64,000 nucleotides of DNA, taken from positions 434,001-498,000 of the forward strand of contig CP137870.1 in the NCBI GenBank assembly GCA_034406715.1. The letters run 5' to 3'. The position numbers and the translations under genes are program-made. The stretch is from Rhodotorula mucilaginosa (Eukaryota > Basidiomycota > Microbotryomycetes > Sporidiobolales > Sporidiobolaceae). Positions 11,668 to 21,472 of this stretch are shown one piece after another (positions within the stretch are counted from its first letter, which is position 1; each line of letters starts with the position of its first letter). The notes under the pieces are model-generated. The model worked only from the letters and a program-made list of their open reading frames with translations, ran no database searches and had not been told where the DNA came from.

Positions 11668-14600
11668 ATGCCTTTGCGGCGCCCGCAGCTGGCTCCTCCT
11701 GCCGCCGCCGCCTCTCCCGCCGACACGACCATGCGACAAGGTTCGGAGCATCTGCGGCTCTCGAAGCTCCTCGTCGCCTACGCCGCCGCCGGCTTGGCCA
11801 TCTGCTTCGCCATCTACCGCGCCTACATCACGTCGCAGCCCGTCTACCCGCCAGGCTCGCTCATCGAAGGCGCGCGAGGAGGCGGCGCGGGATCCTGTCG
11901 CATGAGTTACATGTCGCCGTCGTACCTGCACTTGTCGGGCTTCGGGCGCGAGTTCACCCGCATGGGGAACGGGCCCTGGGGACTGTACCTCTATCGAGAA
12001 GCCGGCTGGGATCAAGATCCTTACGTCGACGACGGACAGGGAGGGCACAAACTGCTCCTGACCGGAACACCCATCCTCTTCGTTCCCGGGAATGCCGGCA
12101 GTTTTCGTCAGGTCCGCAGTCTCGCGAGTGCGGCGAGTCGTTCGTGGTACGAGGCGCCGGGCGTCAAGCGTCGCGGCAGCCGTCCGAGCGAAGGGGCTGC
12201 GCCTCTCGACTTTTTCACCATCGACTTTAACGACGATTTCTCGGCCTTCCACGGCCAGACCTTGCTCGACCAGGCCGAGTACACCGCAGACTGTATACGC
12301 TACATTCTCTCGCTCTATGCCCATCACGAGGATGAAGCGTCGGGTAGGAAGCGACCAGACCCGGTGTCCGTCATGGTCGTCGGTCACTCGATGGGCGGCG
12401 TCGTCGCCCGGGCTGCCGTTCTCAGCCCGAACTATCAGCCGTACTCGATCTCGACCTTGGTGACGCTCGCGACACCCCACGTCGTCCCGCCCGTGACGGT
12501 GGACGCAGGCGTCGACCGCGTTTACGCCGCGGTCAATTCGTACTGGCGTCAAGCATACGATCTCGCGGATCCTTACTTCGTCTCTGCGACGAAGGCCGTC
12601 CCTGTTTCCTCCTCCATTGCCAAGTTCCGAGCTCTCCCGCACGAAGAGCTCCGCGACCTCGTCCTCGTCTCCATCGCCGGCGGAATTTCGGACGTGACCA
12701 TCGCGTCGGAATCGGTGTCGCTCGCGTCTCTCGTGCCGGCAGACGGCTCAAACGGATTTACAATCTTCACGACCGCCATTCCGGGCGTGCAGACTCCGAT
12801 CGACCACTTGGCGATCCTCTGGTGTCAGCAACTCATGCAGGTCGTCGCCGAAGGCTTGCTCGCGATCGTCGACGTTCGCCGTCCCCAAGGGGTCGCGATG
12901 CGCTCCGAACGGGTCCGCGAGCTCAGCACGCGCTGGATCGGCGGACTCGGACTGCCACCCGCCGCGCGGCATCCGGGAGATTCGCCGCGGCTCGTCCCCC
13001 TCGACGAGTTGGAGAGCCACGTGATCAAGCTGGTGCACCTCGACTCGTCCGACCGACTCGTCCATCGACCCAAGGAGACCGCGAGAGGCCGTGCGGCGTA
13101 CCGCCTGCCGATCCCGACTTCGAGAATCGGAGACGGACCGCGCGTCTTCGCCCTGCTGTCATCCGCGACAATCGGACGAAAAGCGGCGGACAATGTCGAA
13201 GTCTGGATCTGCAAGAACGCTCTCGGCTCCGAGGACGAACCAGCATCGGGAGCCTGCAGCATGGTGCACGCACAACACACGACGCTGTTGCCGTCGTCGC
13301 CGCATTCGAGCGTCACGCCCATCTTACCGGCCCCGGTCGAGGAAGGCGCGATCAGCTCTGTCAGACTGGAAGCAGGCGACTTTGACGACAAGTCGGCGCT
13401 CGTCGTCATCGTCAAGGACTGCACCACGGACTGGGTCCTTGCCGAATTCTCCGATGCAGCCCAGCAGACTCACAAGATCGAACACGGGGCTCTGCGTTCG
13501 TCGATCCCTTTTACGCATAAAGACTCGAAGCTGGGATGCTGACGCGGGCGCTCTCGTCAGATTTGCTATTGAACGGGGCCAAGATCGCCGCCTTCCCTTC
13601 CTCGCCTTCGCTCGTCTCGGAGATCTGGCTCCCTGCGCTCGACACTTCGCTGCTGTCGCTCAAGTTGCACGTCTACAGGAGTTCTTGTCAAGGTAGGTGA
13701 TATGCGCATGCACACTGGGTTTCAACTCATGCGAGATCCTGCGCTGACTCGTTGGCACGCCTGCAGAGCATTCGACCTTGTTTGCGCCGTTGATCCGCCA
13801 ATACTCGCCGGCGGTACACGAATCGAAATTCTTCCCGAACGCCCGCCTCGCCTCGCTATACACGCATGCTTCTGGCCCGTACGTGCCTCCAGCTGCGTCG
13901 CCTTTCGTCAGTACCGGCACGCGCTTGCAGTTCTTCGTCGATCCGACTTGTCCCCGAAACCCGGAGGATCAAGAGCAGCACGATCTCGCCCTCGAACTCC
14001 ACGTGGACGTCCGAGGTACCCTTGGCGCTCTTGCCGTGCGCTTCCGCATGGCGCTGGTCACCATCCCATTCGCACTCGCCATGCTCGTCGTTGGTCTTCA
14101 GGTCAAGCAGTACAACAGCGGTCGTGAGTGCGACGTCGTCAGCTCAGAAGCGAACCCGTCACTGACTTTCGCGTCTATGCTGCCCGCAGGTGCCTTCCCT
14201 CCTTTCGGCGAGACACTTTCTTTCTTCGCCCGCCGCTACCTGCCTGGCCTCCTCGTCGCTCTTTTCGGAGCCGCCTTCCTCCAAGCGATCGCTCTCAGCA
14301 CCCACGCCGCGTCCGAAGTTCACCAGCTAGGCGATCCCCGGTACGTCGGCAAGCAAGCCGCGCAACGCTCGGTGCCGTCGCCCTGGCTGGCCGACCTTTT
14401 CCTCGGCACATACGGCAGTTTCTGGACGCCCCTTGCGCCCTTGCTCGCATTTGCGCTCGTCGGTGTCGTCGCGTGCGAGTATGCGCTTCTCGCAAGTCTC
14501 GTCGTGCTGTCGTCAATCGCCGTCCGATGGCTTCAGAAGAACGGGACGCCCGGCATCCAGGCATTCTTCCGGTGTGTTTTTGCTGACGGCCAGAGGTGCG

Positions 14601-15473
14601 CTGTCGACTCAAGAATGACACGCTCACTAGCACGTTTCTCTGCAGCGTCGCGGAAACGCCCGACACTTTGCCACTGCAGCGAGTGATCACCCTCGCGCTC
14701 CTCTTGCTCGTCGTCGTCTTTTTCGCGCCCTACCAATTCGCCTTCCTCGTCATGGTCGTCGTGCACTACTGCTCGACGGTTCGCGCGCTCCTGCTCGCAA
14801 AGGAAGACAGCATGGCAGCTGTGCAGCCCGAGGGTCCGACCGCCGCCTCGGCCTCCTCGGCCCGCCGCGCCTGGGATCGCTACCATTACGCCTTCTCTAT
14901 ACTCTTCCTACTCGTCCTCTTGTCTCCGATCAACGCCCTCATCCTCGTCGTGTGGGTCAGGAATTTGGCAGTCGGCTGGCTCGCTCCGTTCTCGTCCGAC
15001 CACAATGTGCTGTTGATCCTGGGCTTCCTCGCCAACGTCGAGGCACTACACAGCGGCAAACTCTTGCAGCGCAATGACAAGCGCAGGTAAGTGGAACCAC
15101 ACCCTATCTCGATAGCGTCCGCACTCCCCAGCTGACCACGCGCCTCTCCTACAGTCTCTTTTCCCTGGTCACGGCCGCTGCATTCATCCTGCCGGCTGCA
15201 TACGCCTTCCTCTACGGCATCCGATCGGCGCACCGGCTGTACTCGCTGGCGAATCTATCGTTCGGGTGGCTCGCATTCAGCACGACGGAATCGTACCTGG
15301 ACTTGCAGCGGCGCCTGCCCGGAAAACTCTCGGCAACCTTTCTCAGCGAGTCGCCGACTCTGGCGAAGCGGCGCCTGAGTGAACCTCCCCGGGTCAACGG
15401 GGCCCTCGAGTATTCGCGACCGACGCCGAAACCCGCTGCAGCCGGATCTGCGGACGGAGGAGGAAAAGGATGA
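11668..15473 (+). CDS. BST1: GPI inositol-deacylase (PGAP1/Bst1)
   Basis: ER membrane lipase that removes the acyl chain from the inositol of GPI anchors, needed for export of GPI proteins and ER quality control. The N-terminal membrane anchor is LLVAYAAAGLAICFAIYRAY. The family signature CRMSYMSPSY follows, then PILFVPGNAGSFRQVRSLAS, and the serine-hydrolase elbow VVGHSMGGVVAR with Ser as nucleophile. A lumenal beta-rich domain and a C-terminal block of several hydrophobic segments (for example VITLALLLLVVVFFAPY and YAFSILFLLVLLSPI) complete the product of about 1,150 residues. A first long exon is followed by short introns, including one at 13496-13560 with donor GTTCGT, branch GCTGACG and acceptor CTCGTCAG, which explains the apparent early stop at 13540. 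The start at 11668 is preferred; the next Met (11731) would also keep the anchor. Confidence 0.9.
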
Positions 15474-15822
15474 TTCTGGCTTGGAGCTTGGCCGGGACCG
15501 GTTCCCGTCCGTATCAATTGTTGTTGTACATGTGACCAATCTTGACGTCTATCACGCGCTTGGCGTGCGGGCGGCTTGGGGGAGACAATTGCCGGCGGAC
15601 GCTTCGGAAGCAGCTCATGTGGGGCAGCGCATCTTGAGAGGCGCTTCTCTGCTTCCCAACCCTCACTGGCGCTGACAGACTTGCACGGTGCGTTGCTGTC
15701 ACTCCCGTGAGGGCATGCACGATGGCCCGAGAGCCCTGACTGCGCCCGTGCATTGCTGACGACTAATCCCCCGCAGTCAACTTCCGATCGGACTCCTTGG
15801 ATTCAACTCGCCGCACTCCACA
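15474..15822. other. Intergenic stretch between BST1 and thiolase genes
   Basis: 349 bp holding the BST1 3' end and the thiolase promoter. No RNA gene, repeat or recognisable site was seen. Confidence 0.4.
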
Positions 15823-17777
15823 ATGACTCGCAAAGCTTACATCGCTGGTATTGGGTTGACCGCGTTTGCCAAGCCGAGGAACCAGATCGACTACCCTGAG
15901 TACGATTACTTCCCGGGTCGCCTTTTCCGCGTATCGTGCGTGCTGACCGAGGCTGTCACATCGGCGCAGACTCGCCGTCGAGGCGGCTACAAAGGCCTTG
16001 CTCGATGCCGGAATTGACTACGACGAGGTGGAACAGGCTTTTGCCGGTTACGTGTACGGAGTGAGCTCGAATTTTCCTGACTTTTGGCTTCCGGTTCAGA
16101 GTGGCAATTCTGACTTTGTGTACCAAATCTCACGTCTGCGCTTCGGAACAGGACTCGACTTGCGGACAACGTGCGCTGTACGCTCTCGGCCTGACCTCGA
16201 TCCCGATCATCAACGTCAACAATAAGTAAGGGCGGGGGACAATTCTCTCAGAGCGTTCGCAGCGGTACTTACCGCAATCTGCGCACCACAGCTGCTCAAC
16301 TGGCTCTTCAGCACTCTGGCTGGCACGTCAGGCAGTCGAGTATGGTATCAGCGACTGCGTGATGGCGCTCGGCTTCGAGAAGGTCAGTCGGCGGCTGGCT
16401 TCCTTCGCCGTTGCCAAGAGCAGGAGAAGCTGATTTGTCTGTCCGTCCTTGCTCGCTCAGATGGCCCCTGGATCTCTCACAAACGCTTTCAGTGACCGAG
16501 ACGCGCCTCTCTCGAAGACGGTCGGCCTGATGAGCGAGATGGGCAAAATGTCGAACGGACCGTTCGCAGCACAAATTTTTGGCAACGGCGGCGAAGAGTT
16601 GGTCCATTCCTCCGCTCATCGCTCAGAGACGTACACTGACTGCTACCGTACAGATATTGTGAGAAGTACGGGGCTACGCGGGAGCATCTGGCCAAGATCG
16701 CCAGTAAGAGCCACCGCCACTCGATCAACAACCCTTACGCGCAGTTCCACCACGGTAAATCTGCCGAGGAAGTCTTGCAAGACCAGAAGGTCACCAATTT
16801 CCTGACGAGGTGAGAGGCTCGCCAATGTGTATCCACACCGACGGGAGGCGGAACGCTGATTCGGCTTCCATCGTCAGGTCGATGTGCTGCCCGACCTCGG
16901 ACGGAGCCGGATGCGCCATCGTCTGCTCCGAGGAGTTTGTCAAGCGTCACAAGCTCGAGAACCAGGCGATCGAGATCGCCTCCATGGGCATGGCAACGGA
17001 CTCGAACAAGCTTTTCGACGACCGGAGCTCGATCGAGCTCGCTGGCGTCGACATGACCCGCAGGGCAGCCAAAGAAGCTTTCACGAAAGCCGGAATCACG
17101 CCTGACGACATTCAGCTCATCGAGCTGCACGACTGTTGTAAGTTGCCGTGTTCGAGTTCTCCCTGCGATCGAAACTGATGCCATTGGGCACGACGCAGTT
17201 GCGCCGAACGAGCTCATGACCTACGACGCTCTCGGCCTCACTCCCCCGGGCAAGGCGCACGAGCTCGTCGACCGGGGCGACAACACGTACGGAGGGAAGT
17301 TCGTGGTGAACAGTTCGGGCGGTCTGTTGGCGAAAGGTCACCCGCTCGGAGCGACCGGGCTCGGGATGGCCTTCTACTGCTGCATGCAGCTTCGCGGCTG
17401 GGCTGGACCCATGCAGGACCCGCGCTGCGTCCCGGGCGAGCTCGAGAAGCAGGGCAAGACTGCCTACACGCTGTTGCACAACGTCGGGCTCGGCGGATCG
17501 TCCGTTGTCGCCATCTTCCGACGTCCCGACTTTTACGCTGCAAACGGCAAGCCGGACGGCCGTGACCGCGTCGGCTACAACCATGGGTGCGAATGCAAGC
17601 GCGTGACCATGTCCGAGTACGTTTCTTCTCTTTTCATTCCCTTCGATTTTCCCGGACCTGCGTCGTTCGCCGCATCGGAAGAGAAGCCGGAGACGAGGCT
17701 GACGCAAGCATGTCCACAGCGTCGACAAGGTTAAAAGCAGAAAGGCCTTCTCCAAGTGGGCCGAGGCGGCCCTCTAA
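15823..17777 (+). CDS. SCPx-type 3-ketoacyl-CoA thiolase
   Basis: Thiolase of the sterol-carrier-protein-x class, which cleaves (often branched) 3-ketoacyl-CoA to acetyl- or propionyl-CoA. Eight or nine exons. The start is [19 protein letters not shown]. The nucleophile Cys sits in [14 protein letters not shown], rebuilt across an intron. The SCPx-specific HDCF motif is IELHDCFAPNEL, and the glycine loop is [16 protein letters not shown]. The C-terminal [11 protein letters not shown] lacks the second Cys of classical thiolases, as usual in SCPx. A last intron (donor GTACGT in 17617-17622, acceptor ending CCACAG) gives the ending [10 protein letters not shown] at 17777; without it the ORF would end at 17734. 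No SCP2 domain is fused. Neither end is a canonical peroxisome signal, so the compartment is uncertain. About 430 residues, near the usual thiolase size. Confidence 0.8.
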
Positions 17778-18096
17778 GAGGGAAATGAATCAGGATTTCT
17801 TTACCTCTCGCGTTTCTCCGAGCCCTCATCAGTCGTTCTTTACCCTCTCCGCTGCGATTTTTGTTTGTAATCGAGTACTCTATGGTCGTAAACGGGAACG
17901 GAAAACCCTCATCTCCCTTGAGACCACCCGACCGGGTTTTTCGACTGCGCAGCGCTCTTTTGCTTTCCCTTTCCGCGACCTGTCTACCCTTCCTCCGTCG
18001 ACTAGCGTTCTCGTGTCCGGAACTACAGCGAAACAACGCCTCATCGACATTCCCACTACCCGTCCCAGCCCCTGCCTCGTCGACTCGGAGTGCGTC
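17778..18096. other. Intergenic stretch upstream of VTA1
   Basis: 320 bp of pyrimidine-rich sequence typical of a yeast promoter. Nothing specific was recognised. Confidence 0.35.
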
Positions 18097-19723
18097 ATGG
18101 CCGCCGCCGTACCGGCCGAACTGAAAGCGATCTCTCCCTACCTGGCACGGGCGACGGAGCTCGAGAAGGCCGAGCCCGTCATCTCGTATTGGTGTGAGTG
18201 CTCTATCCGGTCCGCGCTCGCCCGCTCCGGTGTATCGGTGGACCTCGTTGGATCGCCTTGCCTCCGGCTTGTCGCTGATGGATGTCCCACCCAGGCACGT
18301 ACTATGCGCTCCAGCAGGCAATGTCGCTCGGGTCCAAGGATCCCGAGAGTCAGGTCTATCTGTTCGGACTGATGGACAAGCTAGAACAGGTGCGTGGAGA
18401 CATCGACGCATGTCCCCCTTGTCGTGGGATGTGGGGGGACGACATCACTGACCAACTCGCGATCCCCTCTACAGACCAAGTCCGAGCACGCGACAGAAGA
18501 AGCATTCACAGACGACATAGCTGCCGGCGCATACATCGAAAACTTTGGCTTGAAGCTGTTCTCGCAAGCCGACAACGAAGACCGGAAAGGAAAGGCGACA
18601 CGGTGAGTCTCCAGCGCTGGGAAGCTGAGGTTCAACGCTGGCGCGGGGAGCTGATTCTCGTTGAGAATACCCAGCTTGACTGCCCGAAAGTTCCTGGCCG
18701 CCGCCAACTTCCTCGAGCTGCTTTCCATCTTCGGCGAAGTCGCCAGCGAGGCACGTCCCACCCGTTCCTTCCTTCTTGCCGCCCCCCTTCCGCGCTAAAC
18801 AGTTTGAGCACGCACCGCAGAACCGCGAGCGAATCAAGTATGCGAAATGGAAGGCGACCGACATTGCGAAAGCGTTCCGCGAAGGCCGGAAACCGACCCC
18901 CGGACCTGCCGGCGGCTTGCAAGAGGGCGAGGAGGACGCGGCGGACCCTTCCAAGGTGACAGCCGACGAGGCGAAAGAGCTCTCGAAAGAGTTTGAAGCG
19001 CTCGACACGCGGACAGAATCTGCCGCGTCGAACGAGCCGGCGTCGAACAAAGGCATGGACTCGTCTCCGGCGGCGAACGCGGCAACACCGAGGGCGGAGG
19101 CGGACGACGCGACGTCGTACGCGTTCCCGCAACAGCCGACAGCATTGCCGTCGGCACCACCAGCTGAAGACGTTCCGGACTTTGTCGACGAGGACGAGTT
19201 GCCCGACTTTGGCGCCGCCGAAGCGGATCAAGAAAGCTCGACCGCCCCGGACCCGTTGGCTGACACGCCTTCGTCGACACTACCCCCGCCGCCACCACCA
19301 CCCGAGTCTCACCAAACGTCGGAACTGCCGGAACCGCATGCGCACCGGCCAAGTGAACCTCCCGCGTTCCCGTCCGCCGTCTTCCCGTCAGCCCCTGCCT
19401 TGCCGCCCCACCCTCCTTCTTTCTTCCATGCCGCCCCAGCAGCAGTCGCCGGAACGCCACCCTCCTTCAAGAGTCCCCCGACCTCCTCGACAGCTGCCGC
19501 CCCTCCTCCTCCTCCTCCTCCTCCTCCTCCGATCGCAGCCCGACACCCAACGGCGTCTGCGCCACCACCGACGACCGTCGCCGCCAAGATGGACAACTTT
19601 GATCCGGTCACGGTCGCGCAGGTGCAGAAGCATGCCAAGTGGGCCATCTCTGCGCTCAACTATGACGATTTCGAGACGGCGAGAAAGGAACTCCGGCTCG
19701 CGTTGGCCATGTTGGGAGGTTAG
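18097..19723 (+). CDS. VTA1: Vta1/LIP5, activator of the ESCRT Vps4 ATPase
   Basis: Cytosolic/endosomal cofactor that stabilises and activates Vps4 to disassemble ESCRT-III during multivesicular body sorting. N-terminal MIT-like helices: AELKAISPYLARATELEKAE, then YALQQAM, then the conserved AAANFLELLSIFGE and NRERIKYAKWKATDIAKA. The C-terminal Vta1 module (VQKHAKWAISALNYDDFETA to LRLALAMLGG) forms the dimer that binds Vps4. At least four short introns split the first half. Between the two folded ends is a long Pro/Ala/Ser/Glu linker encoded by 18900-19590, including poly-Pro from a CCT run. The linker is common to the family but long here. Identification rests on both conserved ends in the correct order. 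Confidence 0.85.
19501..19530 (+). repeat. CCT trinucleotide run (poly-Pro) in VTA1
   Basis: About nine CCT units in frame, giving poly-Pro inside the disordered linker of the Vta1 protein. Such tracts vary in length between strains. Confidence 0.8.
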
Positions 19724-19942
19724 ATATCCTCTTTGTTCGGTACATTTTCCCAAGTCGAAACAGACTCTTGGAGCGTCTGATTTGTGCCTGTTTGTACCAG
19801 CGTATCCTGCTGGGAGGAAAAGAGAGGGCGAGAAGGAAGAACTGTAATCGAGCATTACAAATGGGGAAATTCGCCCGTTAATAGTTTGCGGGAGCAGCTG
19901 CGATCTGGCAGGATTTGGCTTCACTCGATACGCTACGCGACC

Positions 19943-21169
19943 ATGTCTGCCACCCAGCCGAGCGTGTCGCTCTACGTGAGCAACCTGAACTACTCGCAGG
20001 TCCCGAAAGAGGGTGCGTCCGATCTCCTCCTCTTCTCACCGACAGCAACGACGACGACGACGGCCAAACCAACTGACGCCGTCCGCTTGCAGAGATCCGG
20101 AGAGCGCTGTATGGCTTGTTTGCGACGTACGGAAAGGTGCTCGACGTCGTGCACGTCCGCAGTCCCAAGGCGAGAGGGACGGCGTTTGTCGTGTTTCGCG
20201 ACCTCGCGAGCAGCACGGCGGCCATGAGGGGACTCGACGGCGAGTCGTTCTACGGCAAGAGCTTGGTCAGTACTCTCTTTATACTCTCTCGTCTCTCTGG
20301 GGACTCTCACCCGTTCGCGCTGTTGGGAACTTGGCACCCTGACCCCCCACCCGCGTGCTCGTCTTGCAGCGAATCTCGTACGCCAAATCGACTTCGTACG
20401 CTACCATCGCTCAAACTGAAGGACCCGAAGCTGTCTACGCTATCAAGTTGGGGCTCAGGGATGCCGACGACGCAGGCAAGAAGAGCAAGATGACCGTTTC
20501 GGCCGCGCAAAAGAAGCTGGCAGACGACCGACGAAAGGAGAAGCGAGGGCGGGAAGACGAAGGCGAGGAGGAAGAAGAGGAGGACGAGGAGGACGAGGCA
20601 GATGGCGGTCCGCAGAAGAAGAAGAGTCGACAGGACGGAGAGGAGCAAGAGGAGGATGGTAAGTTTGACCATCTCTTTGCAAGGGTCGATCAAGGCACCG
20701 TTTGCGCCCATTGTTGCTGACTTTCGGTACTTGTATCTTTGCTTTTGTCAACAGACGCTATGGAGGAGTCTGACGATGAAGAGGCGGCGGAAGAGGCGGC
20801 ACCAACCTTTGGCCCGGCATCAGCAGCACAGGGCGAGGTGCCGAATCCGATCCTGTATGCCGAAGGATTGCCGACAGAGGTCACGAGCGAGATGCTCTCT
20901 GCACTGTTCCAACAGTAAGTGGAACAATCTCTTAGTCTTTGGCCGAAGAATCTTACCGTATCTGATTTTGCTTTGGCCGCCTGCGCAGATACTCGGGACT
21001 GGCTTCGCTCCAACTCCTTGCCGTCCCAGTCGACGCTCCGGCAAAGAGCGCGACGGCGCTTATTCACTACGAGACGATGGCGCAGGCAGGAGTGGCAAAA
21101 GAGGCGCTCGACGGGTTCCTCGTCGACCGGGATGCACCTATGAAGGTCAGCTGGGCCAAGCGGGGCTGA
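19943..21169 (+). CDS. U1A/U2B''-type spliceosomal snRNP protein with two RRMs
   Basis: Nuclear RNA-binding protein that holds a stem-loop of U1 and/or U2 snRNA in the spliceosome. RRM1 starts LYVSNLNYSQVPKE (RNP2), continues EIRRALYGLFATYGKVLDVV, and has RNP1-like ARGTAFVVFRD. After it comes RISYAKSTSYATIAQ, a linker typical of U1A/U2B''. A Lys-rich then highly acidic Glu/Asp segment follows. RRM2 reads PNPILYAEGLPTEVTSEMLS and ends PMKVSWAKRG, close to the usual C-terminus. Four or five short introns. Many fungi have a single gene serving both snRNPs, so I cannot say whether it binds U1, U2 or both. The intron-dense genome makes it a core component here. Confidence 0.8.
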
Positions 21170-21472
21170 GGCAAAAGCAGGCTTTTTCGCGTGCATTTGC
21201 AAAAGAGTGCTTCTTTTTGTATCACCTTTCGCTACGCGGCGGTGTGGGATCCGTCTCCCGAGTCGGCGAAGAAAACGGACGTCGGATCGAGATTGGCCAC
21301 TCCCCTTGCCCCCCCTTGGAGTAAAGCGGGCGGATCGCGGGACGCTATGGAAGCTTACCAAGCACCTATGGAAAGCGTTTCCGATAAGGGAGCTCTGCCG
21401 CGCCGGAAATTCATGCTCACCGCAGTTGAGCAAATCTTTTACTCGCTTTGACTTCCACCACACCGGCGCAAC
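21170..21472. other. Intergenic stretch upstream of the PPR gene
   Basis: 303 bp between two same-strand genes. No recognisable element. Confidence 0.35.

Noticed and set aside
11482-12642. Minus-strand open frame of 386 codons opposite BST1
   Set aside because: It is Arg/Gly-rich with no recognisable fold and mirrors the BST1 first exon, so it is a codon-bias shadow.
13480-13600. Apparent frame break in BST1 (stop at 13540 and a change of frame)
   Set aside because: A 65-bp intron at 13496-13560 with donor GTTCGT, branch GCTGACG and acceptor CTCGTCAG has the right phase and length to explain it.
17587-17734. Thiolase C-terminus ending at 17734 without the last intron
   Set aside because: A normal intron gives the tail [18 protein letters not shown], which looks far more like a folded thiolase end than the Pro/Gln/Arg tail. 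Kept only as a possible alternative form.
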